64,000 bases of DNA, taken from the NCBI GenBank assembly GCA_937900415.1, contig CALCEY010000017.1, positions 41,673-105,672 on the forward strand, in the 5' to 3' direction. The position numbers were made by a program, and so were the translations under genes. The notes beneath the pieces are model-generated. The model saw nothing but the letters and a program-made list of their open reading frames with translations, was not told where the DNA came from and made no database searches. Position 1 is the first letter of the stretch. Each line of letters opens with the position of its first letter. The DNA comes from an uncultured Clostridia bacterium. GTDB lineage: Bacteria > Bacillota > Clostridia > Peptostreptococcales > Anaerovoracaceae. This document shows, one piece after another, positions 51,294 through 59,899 of this stretch.

Positions 51294-52409
51294 ATGAAAA
51301 TAGGAATGCCAAAAGAAATCAAGGAAAACGAATTCCGCACAGCAATAGTGCCTCATAACGTAAGTAAGCTTACAGCATCGGGCCACCAGGTATATGTGGA
51401 AACAAACGCCGGTCTGGCGGCAGGCTTCACCGACGAGCAGTATATCAAAGCCGGAGCCGAAATACTTAAGGACGCCGCTTCGGTATACAAAAAAGGAGAT
51501 ATGATAGTAAAGGTAAAGGAATTTCTTCCCCCTGAATTCGATCTGCTGGAGGAAAGGCACATTCTCTGTACATACATACATTCAGCCAACAGGCTGCCCC
51601 AGACAGAAGCTATCTTAAACTCCAAAGCAGTGGCTTTCGCATACGAAGATGTAAAGGATGAAAAGGGAGGATTCCCGCTCCTTGAACCTATGAGCAGGCT
51701 TGCCGGAGAAACCGGACTGCTTACGGGACTATTCTATTCTTTTACCACTCAAGGAGGCAACGGAAAAATCATATGTGGAAATCCGGGTATAAAGCCTATG
51801 AAAATAGTCATCTTCGGAGCAGGCCATGTGGGCGTGGGAGCTGCACGGCTGGCAGCAAAACTCAATGCCGACGTAGTATTGATGGATGTAAACGTCGACA
51901 GGCTTGACACTATTTCCAGTCATATTATACCTGGAATAAAGACGATATTTTCCACCCATGACAATATAGTAAATGAAATCAAAGATGCCGACATCGTGTT
52001 CAACTGCGTAAAATGGTTCCCAGGTCTCACACTGATAAGCAAAGATATGCTAAAAGGAATGACGCCCGGCGCTCTGATAGTGGATATCGACGCAGAACCG
52101 GGCGGCGCTATAGAAACAAGCCTCTACACCACCCATGAGAATCCTGTATATGAAGTTGACGGCATAAGACATATCTGTATTCCTAATCTGCCAAGCTCCG
52201 TAGCAAATACAGCTTCCCAGGCTCTTTCCAATGCAACAATCCCATATATTCAGGAAATAGCCGACAAGGGCTGGAAGCAAGCTGCAATTGATAACGGAAG
52301 GCTCATCCACGGTCTTGATTTCGTAAAAGGATACCTGACATTTAAGGATACTGCCGAAGCCTTCGGCATAGAGCTCACTCCGAAAGAGAAAATATTTGAA
52401 ATGTTCTAA
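51294..52409 (+). CDS. ald: Alanine dehydrogenase
   Basis: The 371-residue enzyme interconverts alanine with pyruvate, ammonia and NADH. It begins MKIGMPKEIKENEFRTAIVPHNV. It has the catalytic Lys and His in MIVKVKEFLP (about 74) and CTYIHSA (about 97), the NAD motif VIFGAGHVGVGAARLAAKLNADVVLMD (about 170-197), and LPSSVANTASQALSNATIPYI near the end. GGAGGAATAGTT precedes the ATG. Control by the neighbouring sigma-54 activator is likely. With the alanine-type transporters downstream it forms an alanine use or amino-balance module. Confidence 0.9.
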   Translation: MKIGMPKEIKENEFRTAIVPHNVSKLTASGHQVYVETNAGLAAGFTDEQYIKAGAEILKDAASVYKKGDMIVKVKEFLPPEFDLLEERHILCTYIHSANRLPQTEAILNSKAVAFAYEDVKDEKGGFPLLEPMSRLAGETGLLTGLFYSFTTQGGNGKIICGNPGIKPMKIVIFGAGHVGVGAARLAAKLNADVVLMDVNVDRLDTISSHIIPGIKTIFSTHDNIVNEIKDADIVFNCVKWFPGLTLISKDMLKGMTPGALIVDIDAEPGGAIETSLYTTHENPVYEVDGIRHICIPNLPSSVANTASQALSNATIPYIQEIADKGWKQAAIDNGRLIHGLDFVKGYLTFKDTAEAFGIELTPKEKIFEMF

Positions 52410-52514
52410 GTGAATAAAACCAATGCTTATCTCCAATGGTATTAAGCTGGCTATTCATATTTATTTAAATGATTCATATTATTATATGAATGTCATAATG
52501 GAAAGGAAAAAGAA

Positions 52515-53915
52515 ATGGAATACGGTATTTTATCCTTACTTCCTGTATGTGTCGCACTTGTTCTTGCCTTTGTTACAAAAGACGCTTTAATCTCCATCCT
52601 TTTAGGAGTTTTAACAGGCGTTATAGTTTCAGGTCAGAACATAGTCACCGGATTTACAGGCATATTGCAGTCCGCTTTGGGAAACGCAGATTTTATCTGG
52701 ATTTTGGCCATCGAAGTCTTCGTAGGAATAGTTGTCGCTTTCTTTCAGAAAGCCGGCGCTCTGGAAGCCTTTGCAGATATGGTATCAAAACATAATCTCA
52801 AAAGGAAAGGTGCGACGATGCTGGCGTCTCTTCTCGGAATATTCATATTTTTCTCAGACTATTTTTCATCTCTGTACGTCGGAAGCATCATGCGTCCTGT
52901 TACGGATAAAGCAAAGGTTTCAAGAGAAATGCTGGCATATATATGCGACTCAACGTCAGCGCCTATGACTTCGCTGCTTCCGTTCACTTCAACGGCCATG
53001 TATACTGCCGGTCTTCTTGTCGGAATAGGCGTAATCGCCGATTCTGACATGGGCGTCAATGTAGTATTTAAAGCATTTCCTTTTAACTTTTACTGCTGGA
53101 TAGCAATAATATTAGTTCTGCTTTTCTCCGCAGGCATAATCCCGCATTTCGGACCGATGAGAGCGGCAGAAAGGAGATCCAAAGAAGAAGGAAAGGTTCT
53201 TGCCGACAATGCCATACCTCTGTTGAGCTCCGAGCTGGAATCAATAAAATTAAAGGAAGGCTGCAAGTCAAATTTGATTTTAGACTTCTTCATGCCGGCG
53301 GTAATCATCGTAGGCATATCCATCGGAACTTATTTAATCCTGGGTTCAACTTTATGTCTTGAAGCTTTAGTGGTAGCTGCGGCTTATCAAATAGTTTCAA
53401 TGTTAATACGTAAAATGGCCACCCTCAAAGAACTGGTCGATACTGCCGTAGCCGGAATAAAATCTGTAATGTCAGCTATTCTTATCCTGGCAATGGCATA
53501 CTGCCTGAATGCAATAACCAAACAGATAGGTACGGCTGAGTTCATCGTAGGAATAACAAAAGAGTGGATGACTCCTATGCTTCTCCTGCTCATTTCGTTC
53601 ATCGTATGTGCTCTGATTTCTTTCCTTACCGGAACCTCATGGGGAACTATCGCCATCATGATACCGATCATCATACCTCTGGCATTTTCGGTAAATAACG
53701 GTGAACTCGGAACTTTGGTTTATGCAGCCGTTTCAACGGTTTTAGGCGGAGCAACTTTCGGAGATCACTGTTCGCCTATATCGGATACCACTATTTTATC
53801 CTCTCTGGCAGCAGGCTCGGATCATATAGCGCATGTAAAAACTCAGATTCCGTACGCTTTGACCGGCGCTGCAATCGCTTCAATAGGATACCTTATAATA
53901 GGTATGACTATATAA
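52515..53915 (+). CDS. Na+/H+ antiporter of the NhaC family
   Basis: The 466-residue transporter has about eleven hydrophobic segments. The family feature FFSDYFSSLYVGSIMRPVTDKAKVSREMLAYICDSTSAPM (about 115-155) has conserved Asp and Ser residues, and TGTSWGTIAIMIPIIIPLAF with FGDHCSPISDTTILSS follows near the C-terminus. NhaC relatives include Na+/H+ and malate/lactate or amino-acid antiporters. It lies 105 nt after alanine dehydrogenase on the same strand, possibly in the same transcript, and ends before a terminator. Confidence 0.87.
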   Translation: MEYGILSLLPVCVALVLAFVTKDALISILLGVLTGVIVSGQNIVTGFTGILQSALGNADFIWILAIEVFVGIVVAFFQKAGALEAFADMVSKHNLKRKGATMLASLLGIFIFFSDYFSSLYVGSIMRPVTDKAKVSREMLAYICDSTSAPMTSLLPFTSTAMYTAGLLVGIGVIADSDMGVNVVFKAFPFNFYCWIAIILVLLFSAGIIPHFGPMRAAERRSKEEGKVLADNAIPLLSSELESIKLKEGCKSNLILDFFMPAVIIVGISIGTYLILGSTLCLEALVVAAAYQIVSMLIRKMATLKELVDTAVAGIKSVMSAILILAMAYCLNAITKQIGTAEFIVGITKEWMTPMLLLLISFIVCALISFLTGTSWGTIAIMIPIIIPLAFSVNNGELGTLVYAAVSTVLGGATFGDHCSPISDTTILSSLAAGSDHIAHVKTQIPYALTGAAIASIGYLIIGMTI

Positions 53916-53971
53916 GCATTTTTAATCTTGTAAACTGAATATCTGAATATATAATTCAGACTCTGTAAAAC

Positions 53972-54021
53972 ACTCCTCCCCTTATCACACCGGATTTTTC
54001 CGTGTGCCGAGCGGGAGGAGT
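53972..54021 (+). terminator. Terminator after the NhaC-type gene
   Basis: ACTCCTCCC and GGGAGGAGT enclose a smaller imperfect stem (CACAC...GTGTG) and are followed by TTTTCTGTTT. Confidence 0.8.
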
Positions 54022-54073
54022 TTTCTGTTTTAATAAGCATATTTTTCATTTCCTGATGCCGTCAAGTATTTCC

Positions 54074-54102
54074 TTGCTTTTTTTTCCATTACATAATACA
54101 AT
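54074..54102 (+). promoter_or_regulatory. SigA-type promoter of the alanine/glycine symporter gene
   Basis: TTGCTT (54074-54079) and TACAAT (54097-54102) are 17 nt apart, about 33 nt before the chosen ATG. Confidence 0.6.
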
Positions 54103-54135
54103 ATGTGTGCTAATAAAATGTTAAGGAGAATTTTT

Positions 54136-55557
54136 ATGGAGTACATCGGAGGAATTATCAGCAGCATAAGCGGTTATATGTACGGCTATATACTCATAGC
54201 CCTTCTGATCGCAGCAGGCCTTTATTTTTCATTCAGAACAAAATTCGTTCAGCTCAGACTTTTCAGAGAGTCGATAAGAGTCATAGCCGAACCGAAAAAG
54301 GACAGGGATTCAATATCATCTTTCCAAGCCCTGATGGTTTCCACAGCCTCAAGAGTAGGTACCGGAAACATCGTAGGAGTTACAGGCGCAATAATTGCGG
54401 GAGGCCCCGGAGCCGTATTCTGGATGTGGCTCATCGCTCTTTTAGGCGGTGCGTCTGCCTTTGTGGAGTCCACACTGGCTCAGATATATAAAAAGAAAAA
54501 CAAGGAAGAGGGCTTTTACGGCGGACCTGCATACTACATAAAGCAGGCTCTTAAGGCTCCGGCTTTAGGCGGAGTTTTCGCAGTATTTCTCATTTTAACC
54601 TATATGGGAGGCTTTAACGCTCTGGCGTCTTTTAACCTTGCCGACTTCGTCAAGGTTTACATTCCTTCTGAAAACGCCACCCTCATCATCGGAGCTGTTG
54701 TAGCTGTGCTTGCAGGTATCGTAATCTTCGGAGGAGGAAAAAGAATTTCCAAGGCGACGCAGGTAATGGTTCCTATTATGGCCGTTTGCTATATAGCAGT
54801 CGCCCTCATAGTGATGATTCTCAACATTTCTGCTCTTCCGGGAGTCATAGGCAGCATCTTTGCTCAGGCCTTTGATTTCAGCGCAATCGCCGGCGGAGTT
54901 TTAGGCGCTACCATAATGCAGGGAATAAAAAGAGGCCTGTATTCCAATGAAGCAGGTATCGGTTCTGCTCCAAATGCGGCAGCTGCGGCAGACGTATCCC
55001 ATCCTGTCAAGCAGGGTCTCGTACAGATGCTTTCTGTATTCATAGACACACTGGTTATATGCAGCGCTACGGCCTTCATGATTCTTTGCAGCGGAGTTGA
55101 CTCTTCATCCTACATAGACGCAGCAGGAAACACAATGAACGGAGCTTACATTCAGGATTCGCTCGGAGCCAACTTCGGAGCTTTCGGCGGTTATTTCATC
55201 ACAGCGGCCATGGCGATTTTCGCTTTCACCACTCTTGTAGGAAATTATTTCTATGCTGAAATGAACATAAGCTATATCTACAAAAACGCTCTCAACAACA
55301 AGGCTTTCATGGCCGGCTACAGATTTCTGGCGGTAGTGATAATTTTCGTCGGAGCTCAGGTAAGCGCAGGTCTGGCCTGGGATACGGCGGACGTACTTAT
55401 GGGCTGTATGGCTCTCATAAACGTTCCTGTATGTATAATTTTAGGCAATACGGCCTTTAAAGCTCTCAGGGATTATACCGACAAGAAAAAAGCAGGAAGA
55501 GAAATCAGCTTTAAAGCTTCCGATATCGGCATCGAAAATACCGAATGTTGGAAATAA
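54136..55557 (+). CDS. Alanine/glycine:cation symporter (AGCS) family protein
   Basis: About 473 residues from the ATG at 54136 (AAGGAG upstream); an in-frame GTG at 54103 is less likely because it overlaps the promoter. AGCS signature segments are LMVSTASRVGTGNIVGVTGAIIAGGPGAVFWMW (about 65-100), GGPAYYIKQAL and KRGLYSNEAGIGSAPNAAAAADVSHPVKQGLVQML (about 255-290). It imports alanine or glycine with Na+. Its position after alanine dehydrogenase and NhaC suggests a joint role in alanine or glycine turnover. Confidence 0.93.
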   Translation: MEYIGGIISSISGYMYGYILIALLIAAGLYFSFRTKFVQLRLFRESIRVIAEPKKDRDSISSFQALMVSTASRVGTGNIVGVTGAIIAGGPGAVFWMWLIALLGGASAFVESTLAQIYKKKNKEEGFYGGPAYYIKQALKAPALGGVFAVFLILTYMGGFNALASFNLADFVKVYIPSENATLIIGAVVAVLAGIVIFGGGKRISKATQVMVPIMAVCYIAVALIVMILNISALPGVIGSIFAQAFDFSAIAGGVLGATIMQGIKRGLYSNEAGIGSAPNAAAAADVSHPVKQGLVQMLSVFIDTLVICSATAFMILCSGVDSSSYIDAAGNTMNGAYIQDSLGANFGAFGGYFITAAMAIFAFTTLVGNYFYAEMNISYIYKNALNNKAFMAGYRFLAVVIIFVGAQVSAGLAWDTADVLMGCMALINVPVCIILGNTAFKALRDYTDKKKAGREISFKASDIGIENTECWK

Positions 55558-55612
55558 GCTCAGAAAAATCATGCAAAATATCAGAACGGATAATCTTAAA
55601 GTTCGTAAAATC

Positions 55613-55643
55613 AAAGCCACCGGCACACCATGCCGGTGGCTTT
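55613..55643 (+). terminator. Terminator of the AGCS gene
   Basis: AAAGCCACCGGCA-CACCA-TGCCGGTGGCTTT is a perfect 13-bp stem. A second hairpin (GCAGGCA / TGCCTGC) follows near 55685-55702. Confidence 0.85.
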
Positions 55644-55798
55644 ATCGTTTTTCATGCTCATCCCCTCTTGCTGAAGTGAAGCGGCAGGCAAAGGCTGCCT
55701 GCTAAATTACTTCACTCAGCTTTTTGGCAGTCACTCTTTTATTACCATTCTCATATAAATATCAAGAGCTTTTTATCCTTTTGGGGAGGTATTCTGTC

Positions 55799-56662
55799 AT
55801 GAGAGCCGGCAAAGATTTTCGTATGAGATATTATGAAAAACGCATAGATAAAGCTTTTGAGGAAGCAAAGTTAATAAAGGCTTCTGAGCACGGAAAAATA
55901 GTTTTTTTCAGCGACTGTCACAGGGGCTGCGGCACTTGGAACGACAGCTTTCTCAGCAATAAAATCCTGTATCAGGCTGCGCTCAACTATTATTGGCAGC
56001 ATGACTTTACGTATATAGAAGTCGGCGACGGCGACGAACTGTGGGAAAACAGAAACTTCAAGCTTATCCAGGAAATCCACGGTGATATTTTCGTTCTTCT
56101 GGATAAATTCAATCGCAGCGGACGTCTGTATATGATATGGGGCAACCACGATAAGGCTAAATCAAAAAAAGCTTTTTCGGCAAAAGGAAGCAGATTCTCT
56201 CCCCGGTATTATCAATCTGCAGTAATTCAAACGCCTTATGAATCTCAAAATCTGTATGTGCTGCACGGACATCAGGCGGACATATTTAACGACCGGCTCT
56301 GGCTTTTGGCCCGCTGGATGGTCCGCTATCTCTGGAAACCTCTGGAGCTGGCCGGCTTCAAGGATCCCACCAGCGCCGCGCGCAACTACAGGAAAAGCAA
56401 AAAAGTAGAAAAACGCCTGGCTGAATGGGCTGAGAAAAAAGGCCGCAATATCCTTGCAGGCCATACTCACAGGCCAATCCTGCCGCCGGAACAGGCGGCA
56501 GGATATTTTAACACGGGTTCTTGCGTGCATCCCAACGGAATAACCTGTATGGAACTGATTTCAGGCCACCTTTCGCTCATAAGATGGAATATGTGCGTTA
56601 AAGAGGACAATTCGCTTTACGTCTGCCGTCATGTTCTATATGGTCCTAAACTGCTGCGGTAA
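55799..56662 (+). CDS. Calcineurin-like metallophosphoesterase
   Basis: From the ATG at 55799 (GGGGAGGT upstream) the protein has 287 residues. The five metallophosphoesterase motifs are present in order: FFSDCHRG (DxH), EVGDGDE (GDxxD-like), WGNHDK (GNHD), LHGHQAD and AGHTHRP (GHxH). It hydrolyses a phosphoester of unknown identity; the closest overall size is to UDP-2,3-diacylglucosamine hydrolase-like and YkuE-like enzymes, but without outer-membrane genes the first is unlikely. It is alone on the plus strand. Confidence 0.88.
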   Translation: MRAGKDFRMRYYEKRIDKAFEEAKLIKASEHGKIVFFSDCHRGCGTWNDSFLSNKILYQAALNYYWQHDFTYIEVGDGDELWENRNFKLIQEIHGDIFVLLDKFNRSGRLYMIWGNHDKAKSKKAFSAKGSRFSPRYYQSAVIQTPYESQNLYVLHGHQADIFNDRLWLLARWMVRYLWKPLELAGFKDPTSAARNYRKSKKVEKRLAEWAEKKGRNILAGHTHRPILPPEQAAGYFNTGSCVHPNGITCMELISGHLSLIRWNMCVKEDNSLYVCRHVLYGPKLLR

Positions 56663-56743
56663 TCAAGATTTATTTACCGGATTCTCCGGCTCTCATATCA
56701 GTCTGCCGATTTTAAAAGCTTATCTTCCCGCTTATAAGACTGC

Positions 56744-56828
56744 CGGCTGCCTAATAAGCTTGATTTTCAAAAACTTTCGGCTGCTTAAAAAATCTTGATT
56801 TTCAAAAGCTTCCGGCTGTCTAAAAGGG
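56744..56828. repeat. Tandem imperfect 34/35-bp repeats
   Basis: Units starting CGGCTGC at 56744 and 56778, with a partial third at 56813. They share CTTGATTTTCAAAA and a trailing CTT. The third copy enters the last codons of the APC transporter gene. Confidence 0.75.
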
Positions 56829-58319
56829 CCTGAGCCTACCCGCAGCCATCATATATACTGAAGCTATGGCGGCGATAACAAGAGCTGCCGCTATGCCCTT
56901 TTCCCAGCTGTGGCTGAAAAATCTTTCTCCTCTCTCTTTTTTGCCGAGACAGTAAATTATTATGCCCGGAGCATACAGCACCGTCGTAATCAGCAAATAA
57001 TCCAGTCCTCCCGAATACAGCATCCATATTCCGTAAACGGTTCCTATGAGCGCAAATATCCTTGCCGCCGTCTTGGAACCGGTTCCCTCTTTTTCAAAGC
57101 CTTCGCCTTTAACGGAAATTTTGAGATAATATGCCGCGCTGAAAAAATAAGGTATCATTATCATCGCGGTGCTCAAAGTGTAAAACGCCTGATACGTGGA
57201 GGCGCTGAAAAAAACTACTATGATAAAAAGCTGAATTATTCCGTTGGTTAAATACAGGGAAAAGGACGGCGAACCATTGCGGTTGGCCCTTGCAAAGATT
57301 TTCATGAATACGCCTTGCTTAGCCGCTGAATAAGGACAGTCCGCCGCAATTATAGTCCACCCCAAAAGTGCTCCGGCAAGGGACAATATTACGCCTATAT
57401 TAACCATTGCCGCTCCCCACGGACCGACGGCATATTCCAGAATTCCTGCCATCTGCGGATTTTCGAGCCTTGCCAGTTCGCTTACAGGCATCACTCCCAG
57501 GCTCAGAACTGCTGTTATAACATATATGGCAAGTATTCCGATGAAGGCTGTTATCGACGCTTTGCCTACGTCTTCCGCTCTTCTTGCTCTGCCTGAGAGG
57601 ACGACCGCCCCTTCTATTCCTATAAACGACCACACCGTAGCTGAGGTGGTCTCCTTTATCTGCTCCCCTACGGACATCGTTCCGTCTCCCCAGAAATTGT
57701 CGAAAAAAATGTCGGGGTCAAAGGCCTTAACGAATATGACCGCCGCTATAAATACAAAGATAGGCACCAATTTTGCTATGGTGGTAATTATAGAAATGAC
57801 CGCCGCCTCTTTAACGCCGCGCAGCACCAGCATATTGACCAGCCATACTGCTATTGAAGCGCATATTACTGATATCAGGTTATTTCCGCTTCCGAAAACG
57901 GGGAAAAAATATCCCATCGCTCCGAATAATAATGTCATATAAGAAACATTACTTAAAAGAGCGCTCAGCCAATAGCCCCATACTGAATTAAAGCCTACGA
58001 ATTCTCCGAAGCCTTCCCTGGCATAGCTGTAAACGCCGTTTGTCAAATCGGGTCTTATTCTGTTAAGACCGAAATATGACATCATAAGCCCCAGCATGCC
58101 CACGCCGCATATCAGCCATCCCGTCAATACGGCTCCCGTATGTGCTCCTTCGGCAGCCATATCCGCCGTTATGGTAAAGATTCCGCTTCCTATGGTGGAG
58201 CCTGTTATCACAGCTGCCAGCGACCAAAAGCCCAGCTGTCCGTGCGAAGCAGATTTCTGGCTCTCCTCTTCATGTCTGCCGTTTACTTCGCCCGAAGCTT
58301 CCGAAATTTTTCCGTCCAT
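56820..58319 (-). CDS. APC-family amino-acid transporter (basic amino acid/antiporter type)
   Basis: This 499-residue transporter has about 12-13 helices and a polar N-terminus of about 27 residues. The APC consensus GFWSLAAVITGSTIGSGIFTITADMA (about 30-55) is followed by GVYSYAREGFGEFVGFNSVWGYWLSALLSNVSY. The IEGAVVLSGRARRAEDVGKAS segment (about 235) is typical of the arginine/ornithine and lysine antiporter group (ArcD/LysP-like). Exact substrate unknown. The C-terminal coding end runs into short tandem repeats. Confidence 0.88.
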   Translation of the reverse strand: MDGKISEASGEVNGRHEEESQKSASHGQLGFWSLAAVITGSTIGSGIFTITADMAAEGAHTGAVLTGWLICGVGMLGLMMSYFGLNRIRPDLTNGVYSYAREGFGEFVGFNSVWGYWLSALLSNVSYMTLLFGAMGYFFPVFGSGNNLISVICASIAVWLVNMLVLRGVKEAAVISIITTIAKLVPIFVFIAAVIFVKAFDPDIFFDNFWGDGTMSVGEQIKETTSATVWSFIGIEGAVVLSGRARRAEDVGKASITAFIGILAIYVITAVLSLGVMPVSELARLENPQMAGILEYAVGPWGAAMVNIGVILSLAGALLGWTIIAADCPYSAAKQGVFMKIFARANRNGSPSFSLYLTNGIIQLFIIVVFFSASTYQAFYTLSTAMIMIPYFFSAAYYLKISVKGEGFEKEGTGSKTAARIFALIGTVYGIWMLYSGGLDYLLITTVLYAPGIIIYCLGKKERGERFFSHSWEKGIAAALVIAAIASVYMMAAGRLRPF

Positions 58320-58469
58320 TTGCTCAAATACCTCCTAAAATTACCGGCATTAAATAATATTGCCGAACCGGAGGTTTTTTATAACAGCTTTTATTCGTAT
58401 TCGCAGCAGTACGCCATGACCGAACGCATTAACTTTTTGCATATGATATTTTTATAACTCTCAATTATA

Positions 58470-58513
58470 AAAAATCCTCCCACAGCCGTTTTAATTACGC
58501 CATGGGAGGACTT
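58470..58513 (-). terminator. Terminator with repeated loop sequence, copy 1
   Basis: On the minus strand TCCTCCCA and TGGGAGGA pair and GGATTTTTT follows. The 44-nt unit, including its loop (GTAATTAAAACGGCTG), is nearly identical to 59786-59829. It ends the gene at 58534-58983. Confidence 0.8.
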
Positions 58514-58533
58514 AAAATCATCGTTTATGTTTT

Positions 58534-58983
58534 TTACGACCTGCTGATTGGAATACGCACTCCTTCAGGTACCGCACCATATATAACCGTATCGTCTTTT
58601 TTTTCAAATATCACGCATGTGTCACGGACAATATCCAGTAATTCTACCGTACCGCTGTCTCTCCGAATTAAACAGTAATGGCTGTTATCGCCAAGCAGTT
58701 TGTGAATTTCTTTCGTTACCTCGTCATAACTGCCGCTGTCTTTTATGTCTATACCCTCCGTACCGTAAGTCTCGAGCGTAAATTTCTTTATGCCGCTTTT
58801 CTCATCATCAGGTGCGAGCAGAAGAATCAGCGATTCCTCCTCATTTACATAAGTGCCGAACATGTCAATACTATCGGGACTTTTTTCACTTTTACGCAAG
58901 CTACTGAAATAAGCTTGCGTTAAATTGAGAATCAACGAAGCTGCAAGCAGCAGCAACAGTATTCTGTTCGCCTTTGTTTTCAT
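58534..58983 (-). CDS. Small exported or membrane-anchored protein of unknown function
   Basis: A 149-residue protein with an N-terminal hydrophobic segment (NRILLLLLAASLILNLTQAYF, about 6-26) that is either a signal peptide or an anchor. A polar domain of about 120 residues follows, with alternating beta-type stretches (GTYVNEEESLILLLAPDDEKSGIKKFTLET). No known family is recognised. It lies 2 nt after the next exported protein gene, so the two form an operon bounded by the repeated terminators. Confidence 0.65.
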   Translation of the reverse strand: MKTKANRILLLLLAASLILNLTQAYFSSLRKSEKSPDSIDMFGTYVNEEESLILLLAPDDEKSGIKKFTLETYGTEGIDIKDSGSYDEVTKEIHKLLGDNSHYCLIRRDSGTVELLDIVRDTCVIFEKKDDTVIYGAVPEGVRIPISRS

Positions 58984-58985
58984 CT

Positions 58986-59462
58986 CTATTTCACCCTATA
59001 TGGCTCATAAGTAGTATTGACAACTTTCTGAGCTACCGCTCCTTTTGTATACACCGTCCATTCGCCGCTTCCCTTTGGCCTTCTGTAAGTAATATACGGT
59101 TGATACTCTACATTCTTATGAAGCTTCACTTTATAAAAGTATCCTGTGGTTATAGGTACCGACGTTCCGGAGGAAGCCTTTTTGCCTAAGTTTGTTTTTA
59201 CGGTAAGCTTGCCGTATTTTCCTCCTACAGATACGCTGATGCTGATCGTCGGGCCGCCGTCGTCTGAAAAGTATAGATATGCTGTCTTAGGCTTACCGTC
59301 ATCAGAAAGAACCCGCGTGCCTTCTTCAGGCTGATTACCGGGCAGACCTGTGAAAGTCTGTCTGAATTTAGCACCGTACTCAGTCTTGAATTCATATCTT
59401 GATCCTTTCATCGGCAAATCAGTTCCGTCTGCCGCATAAACCGAAATTCCGGATAACGCCAA
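58986..59462 (-). CDS. Small secreted protein of unknown function with an irregular start
   Basis: The annotated frame starts at a TTG (59460-59462, LALSGISVYAADG), which would leave only half a signal peptide. In the same frame upstream, RKKFIVLCTIIILALSGISVYAADG makes a complete signal peptide, but no ATG, GTG or TTG precedes it before a stop; GAGGGGAG lies at a fitting distance. The mature part (about 130 residues) is beta-rich with many Gly, Tyr, Lys and no cysteine. Either a rare start codon is used or the start has been lost. No family recognised. Confidence 0.6.
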   Translation of the reverse strand: MALSGISVYAADGTDLPMKGSRYEFKTEYGAKFRQTFTGLPGNQPEEGTRVLSDDGKPKTAYLYFSDDGGPTISISVSVGGKYGKLTVKTNLGKKASSGTSVPITTGYFYKVKLHKNVEYQPYITYRRPKGSGEWTVYTKGAVAQKVVNTTYEPYRVK

Positions 59463-59785
59463 TATTATTATCGTGCATAATACAATAAATTTTTTCCTAT
59501 GTTTTTTAGAGCTTCTCCCCTCTTAATAATAAATTTAAGTTATCCTATGATTAGGAGTTTTCCTGCCCAGTATCCCTTTTTTAATAATCCGCATAATCTG
59601 AAATGTTTTTCTATTATTTAGCATACCATTCTTGGCCACATGCGTCAACAGCGTATGTGATTTTTTTGACATATTCATAAATTTTTTCTACCCAAAACAA
59701 TTCTGGCTGAAAAAGAGAAAACAGCCAAAAAATGTTGAGACAGCTTAAATTATTTTCAGCCACCCCAACATTTATTATAGAACCC
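59463..59785. other. Intergenic region upstream of the exported-protein pair
   Basis: About 320 nt with no supported gene. It holds an imperfect stem (CACATGCG / CGTATGTG near 59638-59660) followed by T's on the plus strand. A second stem (AAATGTTG at 59730 with CAACATTT at 59766) is followed by TTTTTT on the minus strand. An 83-codon open frame on the minus strand starts inside the pnp terminator and lacks a ribosome site. Confidence 0.5.
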
Positions 59786-59829
59786 AAAAATCCTCCCACA
59801 GCCGTTTTAATTACACCATAGGAGGATTT
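59786..59829 (-). terminator. Terminator with repeated loop sequence, copy 2 (pnp terminator)
   Basis: On the minus strand AAATCCTCC and GGAGGATTT pair and TTGGG follows. The unit matches 58470-58513 in stem and loop. It lies about 70 nt after pnp. Confidence 0.8.
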
Positions 59830-59899
59830 ATCAGTTTTATCTGACTTTCGCCGCCTGCGCTTCACAAAAAGCCGGGCTTTGAATTTTCAATTTTTATTC

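Noticed and set aside
59614..59865. 83-codon open frame on the minus strand
   Set aside because: It starts inside the pnp terminator unit, lacks a ribosome site and has no recognisable features.
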